In this document: positions 12,374-25,751 of the stretch, piece after piece
Layout: each line of letters starts with the position of its first letter
How positions within the stretch are numbered: position 1 is the first letter of the stretch
Assembly: GCA_963691815.1 (NCBI GenBank)
Contig: OY829659.1
Location: forward strand, 18,270,741-18,334,740
Source of the DNA: Echiichthys vipera
Lineage: Eukaryota > Chordata > Actinopteri > Perciformes > Trachinidae
DNA length: 64,000 bases
Direction of reading: 5' to 3'
Notes under the pieces: generated by a model
Databases searched by the model: none
What the model was told of the DNA's origin: nothing
The model's input: only the letters and a program-made list of their open reading frames with translations
Position numbers and translations under genes: made by a program

Positions 12374-13221
12374 GGCAGCCAGATCTGCTCCAAAACAAAA
12401 TACTGCTGCAGGATCCAGCAGGCTCTAGATAGTTTGCAGAATATCCTTTAGCACAACTTGGCCTCTCTGGTACACCAGATTAAATCTGGAAGCTGCTGTC
12501 TGGGTGTCTGGACCCAAAACGAGGCACGTTCCAGTCGTGTAACCCACAGTTGTCCAAGGGGCTAGGGAGGCTGCCTGCCAGCCCCCACGGCACTCCTGTG
12601 GAAGAGACTGTAGGTTAGACAGAGGGCAAATGAGGAGGGGGAGGAGGAGGAGGAGGAGAAACAGAGAGAGCAGGGAAGAAGGAAAAAGTTAATCAGCTGA
12701 CATCTGAAATTAGTCACTATAAAAGCACACAGTACAGTAAAAAGTTACACTTTTCCCCAGATATAGTTAGCATGTTACCTGCATGCATAAGTCTGCATAC
12801 TGTATCTCTTTGCCTGAATATAAAAGCACAATTCAAGTTATGTCTGCCTACCTGCTCCTGCAGCCGGTGTTCGCTTAGAGGCCGGCAGCCTGCCTGCACA
12901 GCTGAGTCAGTGTGGACAGGACAGTGGCGGAGCGGCAAACACTGCGCACAGTCAGGGTTCACTCAAGGAGAATCCGCCTGCCAGCACTTTCACTGCAGAG
13001 CCAGCCACGTTGCAGCACCAGCCAGGATGAGAGACAATTAGAGAGGAGAGATGGAGACAAACAGAAAGACAGACAGAAAGATAGAGAGACAGACGGACAG
13101 GAGGAAAAGAAGCTGCTCTTATTCCTCCTCGGCAGAGCACCAATGACGCCAACTCTTCTCCCTGCCCGTCCCTCTCAGCTACCTCACAACTTTTCCCTGT
13201 CCTCTCCGTTGGCTGCGTGCC

Positions 13222-13266
<45 letters not shown>

Positions 13267-16200
13267 ACCCCCCCCCCATCTCTATGTCTCCCCTCCCTTA
13301 CCTGCCCCCAAATGCCTCTTATTCTCTTTCTCTCCTCCATCGCCTCCCGTTCACTCCTCCTCTCTCTTTGCTCCCCTCCCTGGCTCAGCCTCCTCCCCAT
13401 CTCCAGACTTGGGGCGTGAATGCAGACTCAGGCACTTTTGTCAGTGTGTTGGTGAAGATCAGAGAAAAGTTCTGCAGTGCAGGTTGAGGAGGAGGTTGTG
13501 TAATGCAGCCCCGGGGCCAGGCCCGACACACAGTCCCATATCAGAATGCTCCATTCATAAATAGACATGTTATATCATTGATCACATCACCTTTAAGGTA
13601 TCAAACTTTACTCTTCAACATTTCCCTCTCTCATCTCTCTATCTCTATATTAACATAAAAATTTCTTAGTTTTTAACTGGAACATGACTTTGAAAGCTTT
13701 CCCTTCTTTTACTTTGAATATCCTTTCCTGGCCGGACAGAGAAGCATTTTTTCTATGACTCTCCTCTCCTTTCCTGAAAGGCAGGATCCTGCCGGGACTC
13801 ATATTACCCTGGCTCAGGATAATTCACATCCACGGCTGATGTCTATGTGTCCCATTCAGTTCCTAGAAGGTCAAGCCATCTTATATATCATGAGGCATTC
13901 ATTACTCTCTTGTGATCAGTGCAATGCAGCTGCAAGTGCATTATGATATGAGGTTGTGTCGGTGTGCAGCCATTTCTCACAACGGGACAGCTCTTTTCCC
14001 ATAAATGTACAAACACATCAGTCATCAACAGCCAACCAATAGCATGTCTGCACTCCTCACTGCTGCAGGACATTATGCTGGAAGTGCTTAGCTCAAAGTT
14101 TCCAGATTTGATTAGTCAATTTTAGACCTGGCTAATGTTGCATTCATACACTTAAGACTATATGCCTGTCAAACTCCGCCCATTACTTGAAATTACATGG
14201 CAATAATGGCTTATTTTTATGTGTTCATTAGAAAAATGGTTGGCAAGAGGTTAATCAATTTCAAATTGAAAAGAGGTGAATTGTGAGTGTTAACTGGATG
14301 TAACTGAGACCATGTGACAGAGCGTGGCTTCTGAGCCAAAGTACAGATATACAGGCAGACGACAAGGGGACAGCTATACATCCACCATGGACTTATCCTG
14401 ATTATTTTCTCTGCTTAAAGAAAAGGTAAAGTTTTCAACTGAGGGGCTGTAATTGAATTTATTTAACTTTGCAGATTCAGTTATGTGGTCAGATGCTGGT
14501 ATCGACCATATAAGTGTAAACTGTACTTTACCTAATTTGCAATTCACTGTGAACTAGTATTCATTGAGCAGGTTATTAGGCACACATGGATACTCTTTAG
14601 TAGCTCATGCAAAGTGTACGATACCTGTCATGTTTCTTGTGTCAACTGAGTGAAATATGTCTAATTCAGATGTCAGCTGCTACACTCTTGCATTCAATTT
14701 ACTTTATAGTATAGGCAAGATATAGCAGAGCTGAAAAGCGAGGGGGGAGGAACAATTGACTAAGCAAAACATAACAAACACAGCAGCAATATCCAAATCT
14801 AATGCGTGTCATAGGTTTGTGAGAAAGAGTTAATCCACCCTGTTAATCCACCCTGTGCTTAATTAAACAGTACGATGGTGTATCCAATGAGGATTACAAA
14901 CATACACCATATATATGTAGGTGAAGTGTGGTGCGAGGTGGCAGTAGGTGGAGCAGGGGTGGATTGACGGATGTGGAGCTCTAAAGTGAGAGACCATGTG
15001 GCCGGGCTCACCGCTCTCCTCTCCAGGCCCCTCCACTGGAGTATCAATGCAGCAGCAGTGGGAACTCTTCCAGAACTGCAAAGAAGAAGAAAAAAACACA
15101 ACAGCATTTTGCTGCAGAAAGACAGGGTGCTGATGCAGACCTGTGCAGGACAACTGGAACCACACAGAGGATGCCCATGGACAGTCACGCAAAAAATGGT
15201 ATGTACTATACAGTTATCAGTTGTTATGTGTCCCATGTTTTATTTATAAATGCCCCCATGTATGTTCACCCTCAGCTTTTAAAAGCACGTGGTTGTCATT
15301 TGCTGACTGCAGCAAAATGTGTTCTGCTCCAGAGGAAAGAGCCAAGGACACATGTCTCAGCTCTCACTGCAGGTTAGAGAGTTAGAGCAAAACAAGAAAG
15401 GTGTATTCAGATCTTTAAAACGACCAGTACAACACTGTAAAAATACTCCTTTACAAGTCAAAGCCCTGCATTCACCTCACTTAAGTAGAAATACATTTAG
15501 CAAAATGTACTAAAATAAAAAATGTAAACGTACTCTTGTGGTCTCTTATATATGGCATTATTAGATGCATCGATACTTAAGTAGTGTTTTACAATATCTA
15601 CAGTACAGTTGGCTAGGTAGTCCTATAGTTCAGTGGTACCCAACCTCAGACCCCTGCAAAGGGTCATCACACATTGGCTCTACTTTTGAGGCCCAGAAAC
15701 TATGTCCATTATTTTTTACAGTCTAGGCTTTTAACAAGCCGCAACATTACTCACAGCATTGTTTTTGGCGACAAGGTGCAAAACATTAAAGCCCACTGTG
15801 CAAAGTTAGATGGTGGAACAGTAGTGTATTTTGCGTCTAGAAATTAGCCCCTTCACATACATTTGGGTCACAGAGGTAGCATAACCATTGGTTTCTCTTA
15901 AAAGAAAACTAATCCAGTGATGTTAAAAAACAACAACACTGAATGTCTAATACATTGGGCACAACCTGGGGCAACTGAAGAGCCAGATATTTCCCCAAAG
16001 AGCAGGTAGATACCAAAACAGAGATAAAAAAGAGTTCATATTAGACTTACATTCACCAGATGGCTGAACTTGTTTCCGCTGCCCCCAAGGGGCCAAACGT
16101 TATTGCAGGTTGAAATCAATTCTGAGGAGTTGAGAGGGAAAATCACTCTGGATGAACTCCTAACAGGTTAATAGACACCTGGAATGTAAAATGCGATGCA

Positions 16201-17790
16201 AACGTAACTAGACACTGCTATTTTGTGAGAGTTCACATTTCTAAAATGTTCGATACCACCTGTTTAATCTGTAACACTAAACTCATGAAGCCTATAATAA
16301 AACTGCTGTCAGATAAATGTAATGGAGTAAAAAGTGTAATGTAGAAAATACACTCAAGTACCTCATTGTTCTTCATACGGTATTGAAACTTGTATTCCAT
16401 AAGAATTGAGATATCTTGTTTCTAGTGGCCTCTTAGACGTTAAGATGTAACTGCAGGCGAGTCTCTGTTCTTTCAGAGCCCTCCATCTTCTCACGTTCAC
16501 GTTCACTTTGTGGGTTGACTTTTTTTTTTCTCTTTTGTTAACTATATTGACGCACATTCAGTTCTCTACTTGAGGCACTCTACTTGTCAGCAGCGTCACT
16601 CACTAACTTTGGGCCTTTTTTACATCTAGCAAGGGAATGTCGCCACAGACACGATATTGGAATACAACTTTCATTAGTGGATCATGTGCTCAATCACCAT
16701 TCCTTTAACTCAGTCTTTGATAGATATTAACTTAAAAGACAATTAAATAGAGGAAAATCGTTGAAGTACATATTTAAGCAAATGTACTGTTACGTTCCAT
16801 CACTATAGAAACTACAAAAGACAGAATAATAGATAAAAAAAGGTATTTCTTTTTATGAGAGACAATTAATTCCAGTGCATTTTACTGCACACACACAACC
16901 CCATTTGTTAATCAGAAGTTGCTACATGCAATATGCTAAAAGTGAGGACTACTCCAGACAGTTTTATTAACTGTTACACAAAGCGTTGACTTTCTTACCC
17001 ATCATTAACTGTCCCTTTCTCTTGCTGATCCTAGTTAATTGGCTGATCTCTGTAACTGTGATAGCATTTAATCCATTCACTTAAAGAAATAATCTGTTCA
17101 GCATGGCATAAACAAGTATAATGTACAATGTACACTGAGCAAGAGTCAGGTTGTGTAGTTCAAGACACGTGCCCAAATGTCCACGGTTAGAGTCCCTCTG
17201 CACCATGACTGCACACTTATGTGTTGTTTATCTATTAGAGGAAGGATAAAAAAGCATGTATTATGTTTGAAGTAAACAAAAAAGGACAATAAAAAAGAGG
17301 GGTTCATGATACCACCAGGGGGTGATGTTTCCGCCTCTTCTGTTGTGTTTGATGAATTTATGCTCCAATCAAAGCACTGGAAAAGCACTCTCACATTTTC
17401 CAATGAGCTGTAATGTCAATAACAGTAATGGCAACAGCATGATACTGTTCAGTAGGTGTTAACTGATCCTTAGAAATGTAAAACAAGATTGATTGAGCTT
17501 GATGTCAACCATCAACTCATTTGAAAACAGGCAGCTCCATTTTTGTACTTTAAAATCTCAGAATTGGTGAAGAAACTTTGAGCTTTCCTCAGCTGTTTTA
17601 AAGGCAGGAAGTAGAACTCATTGTAGAGTATGACACATACAGGAGTGGCTGATGGTTGGTATTTCACACTTACCCACCCAATCTGATCACATTCAGAGCT
17701 GATCTGTTCCCACACACACAGAAGTGTTTTGTTTTTGTTTTCTTTACATAAAAATACACTCAATGCTGCTTAATTATTTCAAAAACAGTT
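12374..17790. other. Spacer between scn4b start and mpzl2 3' end
   Basis: No coding exon with family resemblance was found on either strand. The stretch just upstream of the scn4b start (about 12.4-13.2 kb) is where its 5' UTR and promoter must lie; no TATA box is obvious. It holds the polypyrimidine tract at 13.15-13.4 kb. At 15.41-15.58 kb and 16.27-16.37 kb there are pieces of a fish repeat with 'acttaagtag' and 'actcaagtac' motifs, like the copy at 42.1-42.55 kb. Confidence 0.6.
13150..13405 (+). repeat. Polypyrimidine tract with (CT)n microsatellite
   Basis: The plus strand is almost wholly C and T over about 250 bp, with an uninterrupted (CT) run at about 13224-13262 followed by a run of C. 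It lies 0.8-1.0 kb upstream of the scn4b start codon. A 191-residue open frame across it (12912-13487) is a product of the low-complexity sequence. Confidence 0.9.
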
Positions 17791-17791
17791 C

Positions 17792-17797
17792 TTTATT
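17792..17797 (-). other. Candidate polyadenylation signal for mpzl2
   Basis: TTTATT on the plus strand gives AATAAA on the minus strand, about 1.9 kb downstream of the acidic-exon stop codon at 19713. It would make a long 3' UTR that contains a MITE. There is no transcript support in the sequence alone. Confidence 0.35.
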
Positions 17798-18928
17798 TCA
17801 GACTTGCTAAATAGAGATAGATGACATTTAGATATTTCGATTTTTAAAAAAGGTGTAAAGTTCTGCTTAATTTACACTATGTACAAAATCTAAACACAAA
17901 ATCATGTGTGCAATGTTGCCAATGTAGTAAACACCTTGCTTCACTCATAACTCTCACGGTGGACTCTCTGGAAGCAAAAATGACACTCCTGTTTTCATTT
18001 CCAGAAGCATTCAAAACCATTTGCCAAAACGCACAATGAGACAGTTAAAATGTTTCTTTCCCATAGTTTTGATTTGTCTACTTTTAGAAATTGAACAGGA
18101 GAGACATCACAAACACTGTCTACACTGGTATGGGGTGGTTTAAGCCAAGAGCCAAACTAATCTGGCTCTTCTCTTTAAAAATCTATAGTTCATTTATTCA
18201 ACATGAAAATTCATGAGTTTCCACAACATTGATCTAAGGCAATATATGTCTAGCAGCAGCTGTATGGAAATCCAGTCAAATTAGCACAAAGAGGCAGTTT
18301 TGAAAACAAAACTCGGTTATAAATCCACATACATACAACACAGAAATCCAAGGACAAAACCGATTGTTAACACAGATATACAGTTTGTTTACAGGTGTTG
18401 GGGAGTACTACTGCATATATGATAAAGTTGTATAAAGCCTTTTGTATCTCCAGAGGGAGCTTTGTGAAGTCTAATAAACTTCCTCACATGATGTCACTTG
18501 AGACAGGATGGAGTTGGGGTGGAAGACTTTGAGTCTAAAAATAAAAATAATCTTTGGGTGCAGCATTGGAAAGGGGTGACCAGACGGCTGTAGCCCGCTC
18601 CTCATCTCCGTCTGAGGCTAGAAGACCGAGGCTATATTATCTGCCTGCATAATGCACCCGAATCTTGGAAGATGCGAGGTCGTAGATACCAAAAGCGGTT
18701 ACCGAACTTAACTGGCATACTGCGCAAGCATCAACGCACAGATGTTCATTTGAACCCTGCTACAACACGACGTAATGAATAAATATGACGCCAAACAGAG
18801 CAATAATCTAATTAATTATTTTATAAATTTATACATGAGGAAGTGACTCTTATAAGTAACAAGATCCAACCCTAAACCAAACCCTGTCTTTTAACATAAC
18901 CCTAACGCCTAGGCCAGACTATCTACGT

Positions 18929-19142
18929 CGGGGCTGCCCAACCCTGCTCCTGGAGGGCCACTGTCCTGCATGTTTTAGGTTTCTCTCTGCTCCAACACAT
19001 CTGAATCTAATGATGTGCTCGTTATCAAGCAGCTGAAGCTCGTCACAGGTTTGAAAATCTTTAGACTCAAGTGTGTTAGAGCAGGGAGAAACCTAACACA
19101 TGCAGGACAGTGGCCCTCCAGGAGCAGGATTGGGCAGCCCTG
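18929..19142. mobile_element. hAT-type foldback MITE with 8-bp target duplication
   Basis: The 214-bp element has long inverted ends. The left reads CGGGGCTGCCCAACCCTGCT; the right, reverse-complemented, reads CAGGGCTGCCCAATCCTGCT, and the match continues through CCTGGAGGGCCACTGTCCTG. It is flanked by ATCTACGT on the left and ATCTATGT on the right, an 8-bp duplication with one mismatch. CAGGG-type ends and 8-bp duplications are characteristic of hAT elements. There is no coding sequence. It lies in the probable mpzl2 3' UTR. Confidence 0.85.
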
Positions 19143-19712
19143 ATCTATGTGAACGGCGCATGTGCATTGTCAAACTGCCCCAACATACATAAACAAAGCT
19201 CACACACAAGCATTAGTTTCAGCGAGGCAGCTGCCATGCACTGCTCATGTGGCCTATCTGACTTGGGCATAACTCTTCATAGTTAGCTGCTAACTAACGT
19301 GTTGACGCTGGCACACTATAACAGTTATGTTCGGTAACTACAATCTAACATCGATCTCAAATCTCTGACAGAACTGTCGGCAGTTGAGTTGCATTTTGGG
19401 TAATGTAGGCGTCAGATCTTGACAAGGAAGAATGTGTTTGAAGACTAAAGACGAGAGCTCTAGTTGTGCTGCATCGATTTTGATGTTTTTTTAAACTGTC
19501 CATTGAGTCCAACAATATTATGGGAGTGCAATTCTAAATCAGTGACATACATTCACCGTAATGCACAGTATGCTGTAATTCAGTGATCATCATGCACTGA
19601 ACTATACAAGTACAATAAATTACACGCCCTCTCAACACTTAAATCATTGAAAAGCGAAAAAGGCTGATGTTATACCGGTAAAAGGCAATTCTAATTAGTA
19701 GAGTGCGCCCAT

Positions 19713-22700
19713 TTAATCATCATCACCACCACCAACATCATCGTCGCCGCCGTAGTCGTCATCATCATCATCATCGTCATCATCGTCGTCATCATCTTCT
19801 TCTTCATTGTCTTCCTCTTCGTCATCACCTCCACTGCTGGGTTCAGACCCTTCATCATCTGAACTATCAACTTCTTTCTCCTTCGTCACAACTGTCAGAT
19901 GAATGGCCTCTTCAGGTGAACTGAGGCAACCCCCACAAGACAAATTCAATCACACACACACACAATTGCATGAACACACACATAAACAATGAAACAGGCT
20001 ACTCACGGTTATCTGGCCATATGTAAATTGTTACTTTAGCAATTGTCCATTGCCAAAATAACAGAGATAGAGACCTTGAAGAATACAATACCCAGAATCC
20101 TAAGCTTGAAACGAACCCAGCCAGAGTACCACAGAGAAATGATGTACTGCTTCTGTCCGTGGACAAAGATGACCAAAACATCAGTTCATGAACTTTTTTC
20201 CACCAAAACCAGTTCATGGTTCTCTGGGTCTAAAATTTTTCACCTGTATTCACAAATTAAAAGTAGAACAAACTGTGAAGCAGCAGTCATTGTTGCAGCT
20301 GCTGCACACAGTGAAGAGGGAAGGTTTTACCAAGAAAAACTGAATCAGCTCTCATCTGTCAGCTCTAAAACTCAAACCCTCAGGAGCAGGCAATAGAGAA
20401 GAGAGGATATGACTCAATTCACCGCAGCAGGATCCTGTATCAAGTGCTATTTATGGATATATATTGAATTAATTATGTTTCGAATGATGATTTAGTGAAA
20501 GCAAAACTAAATGATAAAATAACTAATGATTTTTTTTTAAATGATATGCAAAACAGCCTAATTGGTGCAGTCAGTACTGCTGCTGTGAATTGAGGTCAAT
20601 AAATAAGAGTAGCATGTAGTTAGTAAAAGCCCTCCATATTTACATCTCTCCTCACCTTTTGGTAAAAACATGTAAAAGTGTATACAAATTTGGCATTACA
20701 ACAAATGAGAAAGGTGGTACATTATATCTCTAATACTGAAGTAAATAAACTATAATAATATCGGAGACACTGGAGGAGCAAACATGGAAGAAAAAGATGC
20801 TTCCCCAACCTCAACTTTCATTTGTCTTTTCCAGCAGAGTGGAACCCAAAAAGCTAATCAGACTCCACACCAGTCCCGAGGAAGTAGAGGAGCTCCGGCT
20901 CCCTGGCCCTCACCACACAGTCGGGTCCTTCCACACGGGTTCCTGCGGGTGCATCTCAGTGTCGGATTCCATGTGCTTTCTCCGGTAGAACCTCACTGCC
21001 ACAAAGATACCGAGGAGGATCAGGATTACAACACAGGCGCCTCCAACTGCCGCTGCCAGGATGCCAATCTCAGAGAGGGAAGCTAGAAGCAACAAGACCC
21101 AAAATCAGTGATTAAAGTGGGTGAAAGCTGAGCGCTGCCTGTTGGGAAGTTTGAGAGGGCAAAACAAAGATACCGTTAGAATCCAAAACAGTGTCCCAGT
21201 GATTCAACATACTGTCCTTCACTTCCTGCAGTGGGTATTCAAAAGACACTGAACCCTACCTGTAGGGAAGAACCTGACTTCTGACCTCCCTGTGGAAAAG
21301 CCTGAGTAATACAGCAGCAAACACCGCCTTCTGAATACATACTGAAAACATACAGTAGATGGTAACAAGAAATGATTTCGCTGTAGTTTCATGCTGTGCA
21401 GCGCTGCCAGTCTCACCTTTGTCGACAATTCTGAGGTTGATCTCTCCATTGCTGCCGTGCACATCTGGACGGTTGCGCACCTGGCAGATGTATGTGCCAT
21501 TAAAGGTCGGAGGCACCTCATGCAGGGTGATGGAAACGTCCCGTCTCATAATATCTCCCGACCACACCGCGTGGCCTTTAAACCGCCCGTGCATGGGAGG
21601 GTATGGTACCTCCTGGTAGTAAAACACCTGACACACAAACACACAGTGGAGAAGTCCAAACAAATAACTTCAGTAAAAACTAAGTTTATCTACTGTATCA
21701 TAGCTTAGCTCGTAGTAATAACTCAGGGCCAGTGGCACTGATATCTGCAGAATCTTTTTTTGCCATGTGACATAAAGTGATATACTGTGTGTGTCATCAG
21801 CAGCAGCTGATCACCCACTGGCTCTTGTCTTTTGCATTTGACATGTGCATTTTCCCTCTATTTAAATTTTGCACATAGACTTTATATAAAGATGGATTGC
21901 GCAGCTCCAATTCCTCCCACTGTACAAAGGCCAATATATCCTGGATACAGGCGCCACCATGTTGTAATGACATTCACTGCGTTTTTATAGCATCAAATAA
22001 CTAATTTAAACCAAACTTATCAGAGAAGTGAACAATTGACAATAACCATCTTTCGGGAAAAAAAATGCAAGGCAGTTTGGCCCATGTCCCATCTACTAAC
22101 ATGGAGGGGACGGAATTTATTAACTACACTGCAGCCAGCCACCAGGGGGCGATCAAGATGTTATGGCTTCACTTTTAAGGAGCTATCAAGCCCTCCATCT
22201 TTATATACAATCTATGACGGTAGCAGAGTATCATACATTAAAGATTGTACACTGAGAGCTGTTAGAAGAGGGCACATATATAAAGTGACTAATGTCGCAT
22301 GAATGGAGATGCGAAAAATAACCAAATATGGAAATAAACACTCTTAATGCCCACGAGTGGTTTTAATTAATAAGGACATTAAAATACAATAAAACACATA
22401 AGAACACAGTTTCTACTCACCGACTCCTCCGATCCTGAATTTAAGGGTCGGAAGTTCCAAGACACTGTGACGGACTGAGTCGACACTGGGTGACTGGAAG
22501 TAAAGGTGCATTTCAGTTTCACATGTGTCCCGTTGACTGCTTCCACCTCTTTTGGAGTGTAAATATCTATTCCGCTGACATGTTGCACCCCTGTAATAAA
22601 GACAAGCAAGAGAGAAAGATACTCATTACTATAACCTGGCACACAAACCTCCATTAGCAGACTCCTTCATACAACACATAGATTTAGTTAAGTTTCTCAT

Positions 22701-25700
22701 TTCCTTCCTTAGTTTCAGAGCAATTCATTTAACCATCAGAACAAGAGCAGAACTATTTGCACCAAACGGAGTTATCACTGCTGACTTGACACAGAAAGGT
22801 CCTTGACAGTTGAGAGCAAAGGGACAGAGAATGCGTCAGATATCATTGTTTGTAGCTGTAAACTGTGAGTCAGCTTCTTGTGTTGATAACTGCCCTAAAA
22901 CCACTGCTCAAGATTGTGATATCTGGTTTTCAAATTTTCTAGTACATGACTTAACTTCAGCACTTCAATACAGCAAACAAGGGGGCAAGTCATTCAAATA
23001 ATCTGAAAGCTGCTACGCTTGGGATGGGTTAATGATTGCATGTGTGTGTACAAGTACAGAGGGTCAGATGGGCACCGCTGTTACAGACGCCTTAAAAACA
23101 GGGAATATTAATTTGTTTTTCAACATCTGTTCAATAATATGTCTTATTGCTGACTCCAAAATGAACAATTTACTATAAACTAAGTAAACTGCAGTATTAG
23201 GCAAGGGTAAAGTTAAATATTTTAGCTAAATCTGCATCACACTGTCTGCCACAGTGATGAGCAGACCTGCAGATAAAAGCATTCCCTCTAATGAACCACA
23301 GAGAAGAAGCAGCCAAGAATGTAATCCCTGAACAGCAAGGGATAAAATAAAATGGATAACTGTGGAAGAGAATTAAACTTAACAGGATGATGGTATTTGG
23401 CGCGACATGGCTGGTGAACTTAAAGAGAAAGCAATTCTACAAATGATATCCGACTGAATGATGACAAAGACAGCACAATAATATACAGTATGTATTAAAT
23501 AAAACTAACCCACACCTCAAGATTGACAAATAGAGGATATACTGAATTTAGTAAAAGTAACATTACTCAGTAATGAGAGATAATCCTTGTCAATTGATCA
23601 ATTTATTAAATGGGTAATGGATAATAAGGGGTTTCTTTGTGGTTTTCCTCAGAGCTGGTTTAACCAACATTTTCACCTCCTCTTGCCAATGCCTTAACAC
23701 CAGGATAGGCCCGAGCACATACTTTTTGACTTTTGTTTTCATGTGCATTGTCACCCATAGAAGGAAAAAACATGCTTGAATGTGTTGGTATGCAAGTTTT
23801 GCTGGCAAACCATAGTTAAATCCCAGGGGTGTGGGGCGATTATTTTATGGGCGGGTGCAAGTACAAGCAAGTACAAGCACATCTCATACCTCTGGTTACA
23901 GTAATCCTTAGTGCATTATATTTATCCCAGAATAAAAAGAAGAAGAAGAATTCCTTTATTCATCCCGCAATGGGGAAATTCAATTTTCACTCTATTTTAT
24001 TTTTCATTTTACACACACACAGGCCCGAAATGCCTTGCTCAACAGTACCTCGGCAGTGCCCAGGAGATGAACCGGCACCTCTCAAGCCACCAGTCCACAC
24101 TCCATTCATGGTCCACACAGGGACTCCAACCAGCAACCCTCCAGTTCCCAGCCAAGTCACCTATGGACTGAGCTACTACCGCCCCTAATTATAACTTTGT
24201 GTAACTTAAAACACAGGACAAGTCACCCTTGTGTTCTGATATGTTGCCCCTGACCTTTGGGCCAAACACCAGAATGATAACCAGATGTTTTGAAAATATA
24301 ATTTAAATATTCTCCCATTTGTGTATATTTAAGAGCATATTTGTTAGATTTAAACAAAGTAGTCTGACAACACTAGTGATATGTTTTTAGTGATTTTTTC
24401 TTATGTTGTCATGTTAGTGTGGTTTCCTGTACAGTGGACACTGTCATAGACATTCCTCTCAGTGACACAGTTCAGTGTTTCCTTCACAAATCGAGCAGCA
24501 AAACTGAATTAGCCCATAAAGCTTGCATGAGCTTGTTTAACAGCAAATAATATTGTCAGAAAGGAACTGGTAAAGGAATAAGATGGAAGAGGAATTTTTG
24601 GAAAGAAGTGCTGATCAACATTGTTTTTTATTATTAACTGTTGTAATTGCTATCAAGCAACAATGGTTTATGAAAAGCTTCCCAAGGCTGCCAAAAAACA
24701 GGTCTGTGCTACTTGCAAGACAAGTTATTGTTTGGTTTAGTTCTTCCCTCTCCCTCACTACAAAGAACCTGGGAACATTAGGAATGGTTACTTGTGTTGC
24801 AAAGCCAGCTCCACGTTATCTATCCGTGGTGACGCCACAAGAGTGCTTATCAAGCAGACAGGCGTACATTTAACTACATTCAGATATCTGAAGGAACACT
24901 CTCATGGTAGATGTTGGCTTCACATACAAGTTTCAAAGTCGATCATTTGTGCCATTGACTCGTCTGTAATTCCAGCAAAGGGAGAGCCACCATTCAATCA
25001 TAAAATCAGACATCCACACCATACCACAGCACAGAGCGCCACGCCAGGCGCTTCCAAGCTGGCCCGTTCAAACAGCTCCACTTATTCACAACTAGCAGCA
25101 TATTTGAGCAACTGAATCTGATGTCAACACCACATAAAGAAAGTCTTCTTCAGTGCAGTTGAACTTTTTTTTGTTTATTTATTAGAATTCTGACAAAACC
25201 TTTTTGAAATTACACTAAATAGGATACAATTGCCACTACATTTCAACCCTTGTCAGAGCACATTTAACTGTCCAGTCAATGGAATCTGTTGGCCCATCTG
25301 GATTTGTAGTACGAAGCATTTCCTAACTACTAATCAGTCTATTGTTCAATACTGGCCTACAGGACAAACATATTTGATGGGTTATTGAAATGTGCTGATA
25401 CACAAAAGTACACTGACCGAAACAGGAAGGGTGCATCCTTTCATTCCCATGCACAAAACAACGTCTTGTACTAAAGTTACACATGCTACTAATTGATAAG
25501 CAAGTGTGCATCACTTGTATAGCTGTGGTCGCGTGATGGCCTGAACTCCCAAGTGCATTGTTTTAAATTGTTAAAAAGGACTCAGGCTATTGCCTTGCAA
25601 TTAAATTTTATTGAAAAGTTCTAAAATAGACCTGGGACACATTTAGGATGTTTACGTTTACTGTGAAATGATATATAATGAAGTTATGAAAGACTAAGAA

Positions 25701-25720
25701 CATTGAAATACTAATACAAT

Positions 25721-25751
<31 letters not shown>

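Noticed and set aside
12912..13487. 191-residue plus-strand open frame
   Set aside because: It spans the polypyrimidine tract and reads as long Ser/Leu/Pro runs; no domain is visible and it lies in the scn4b upstream region.
19703..19924. His-rich plus-strand open frame
   Set aside because: It is the antisense shadow of the poly-Asp tract of the mpzl2 terminal exon.
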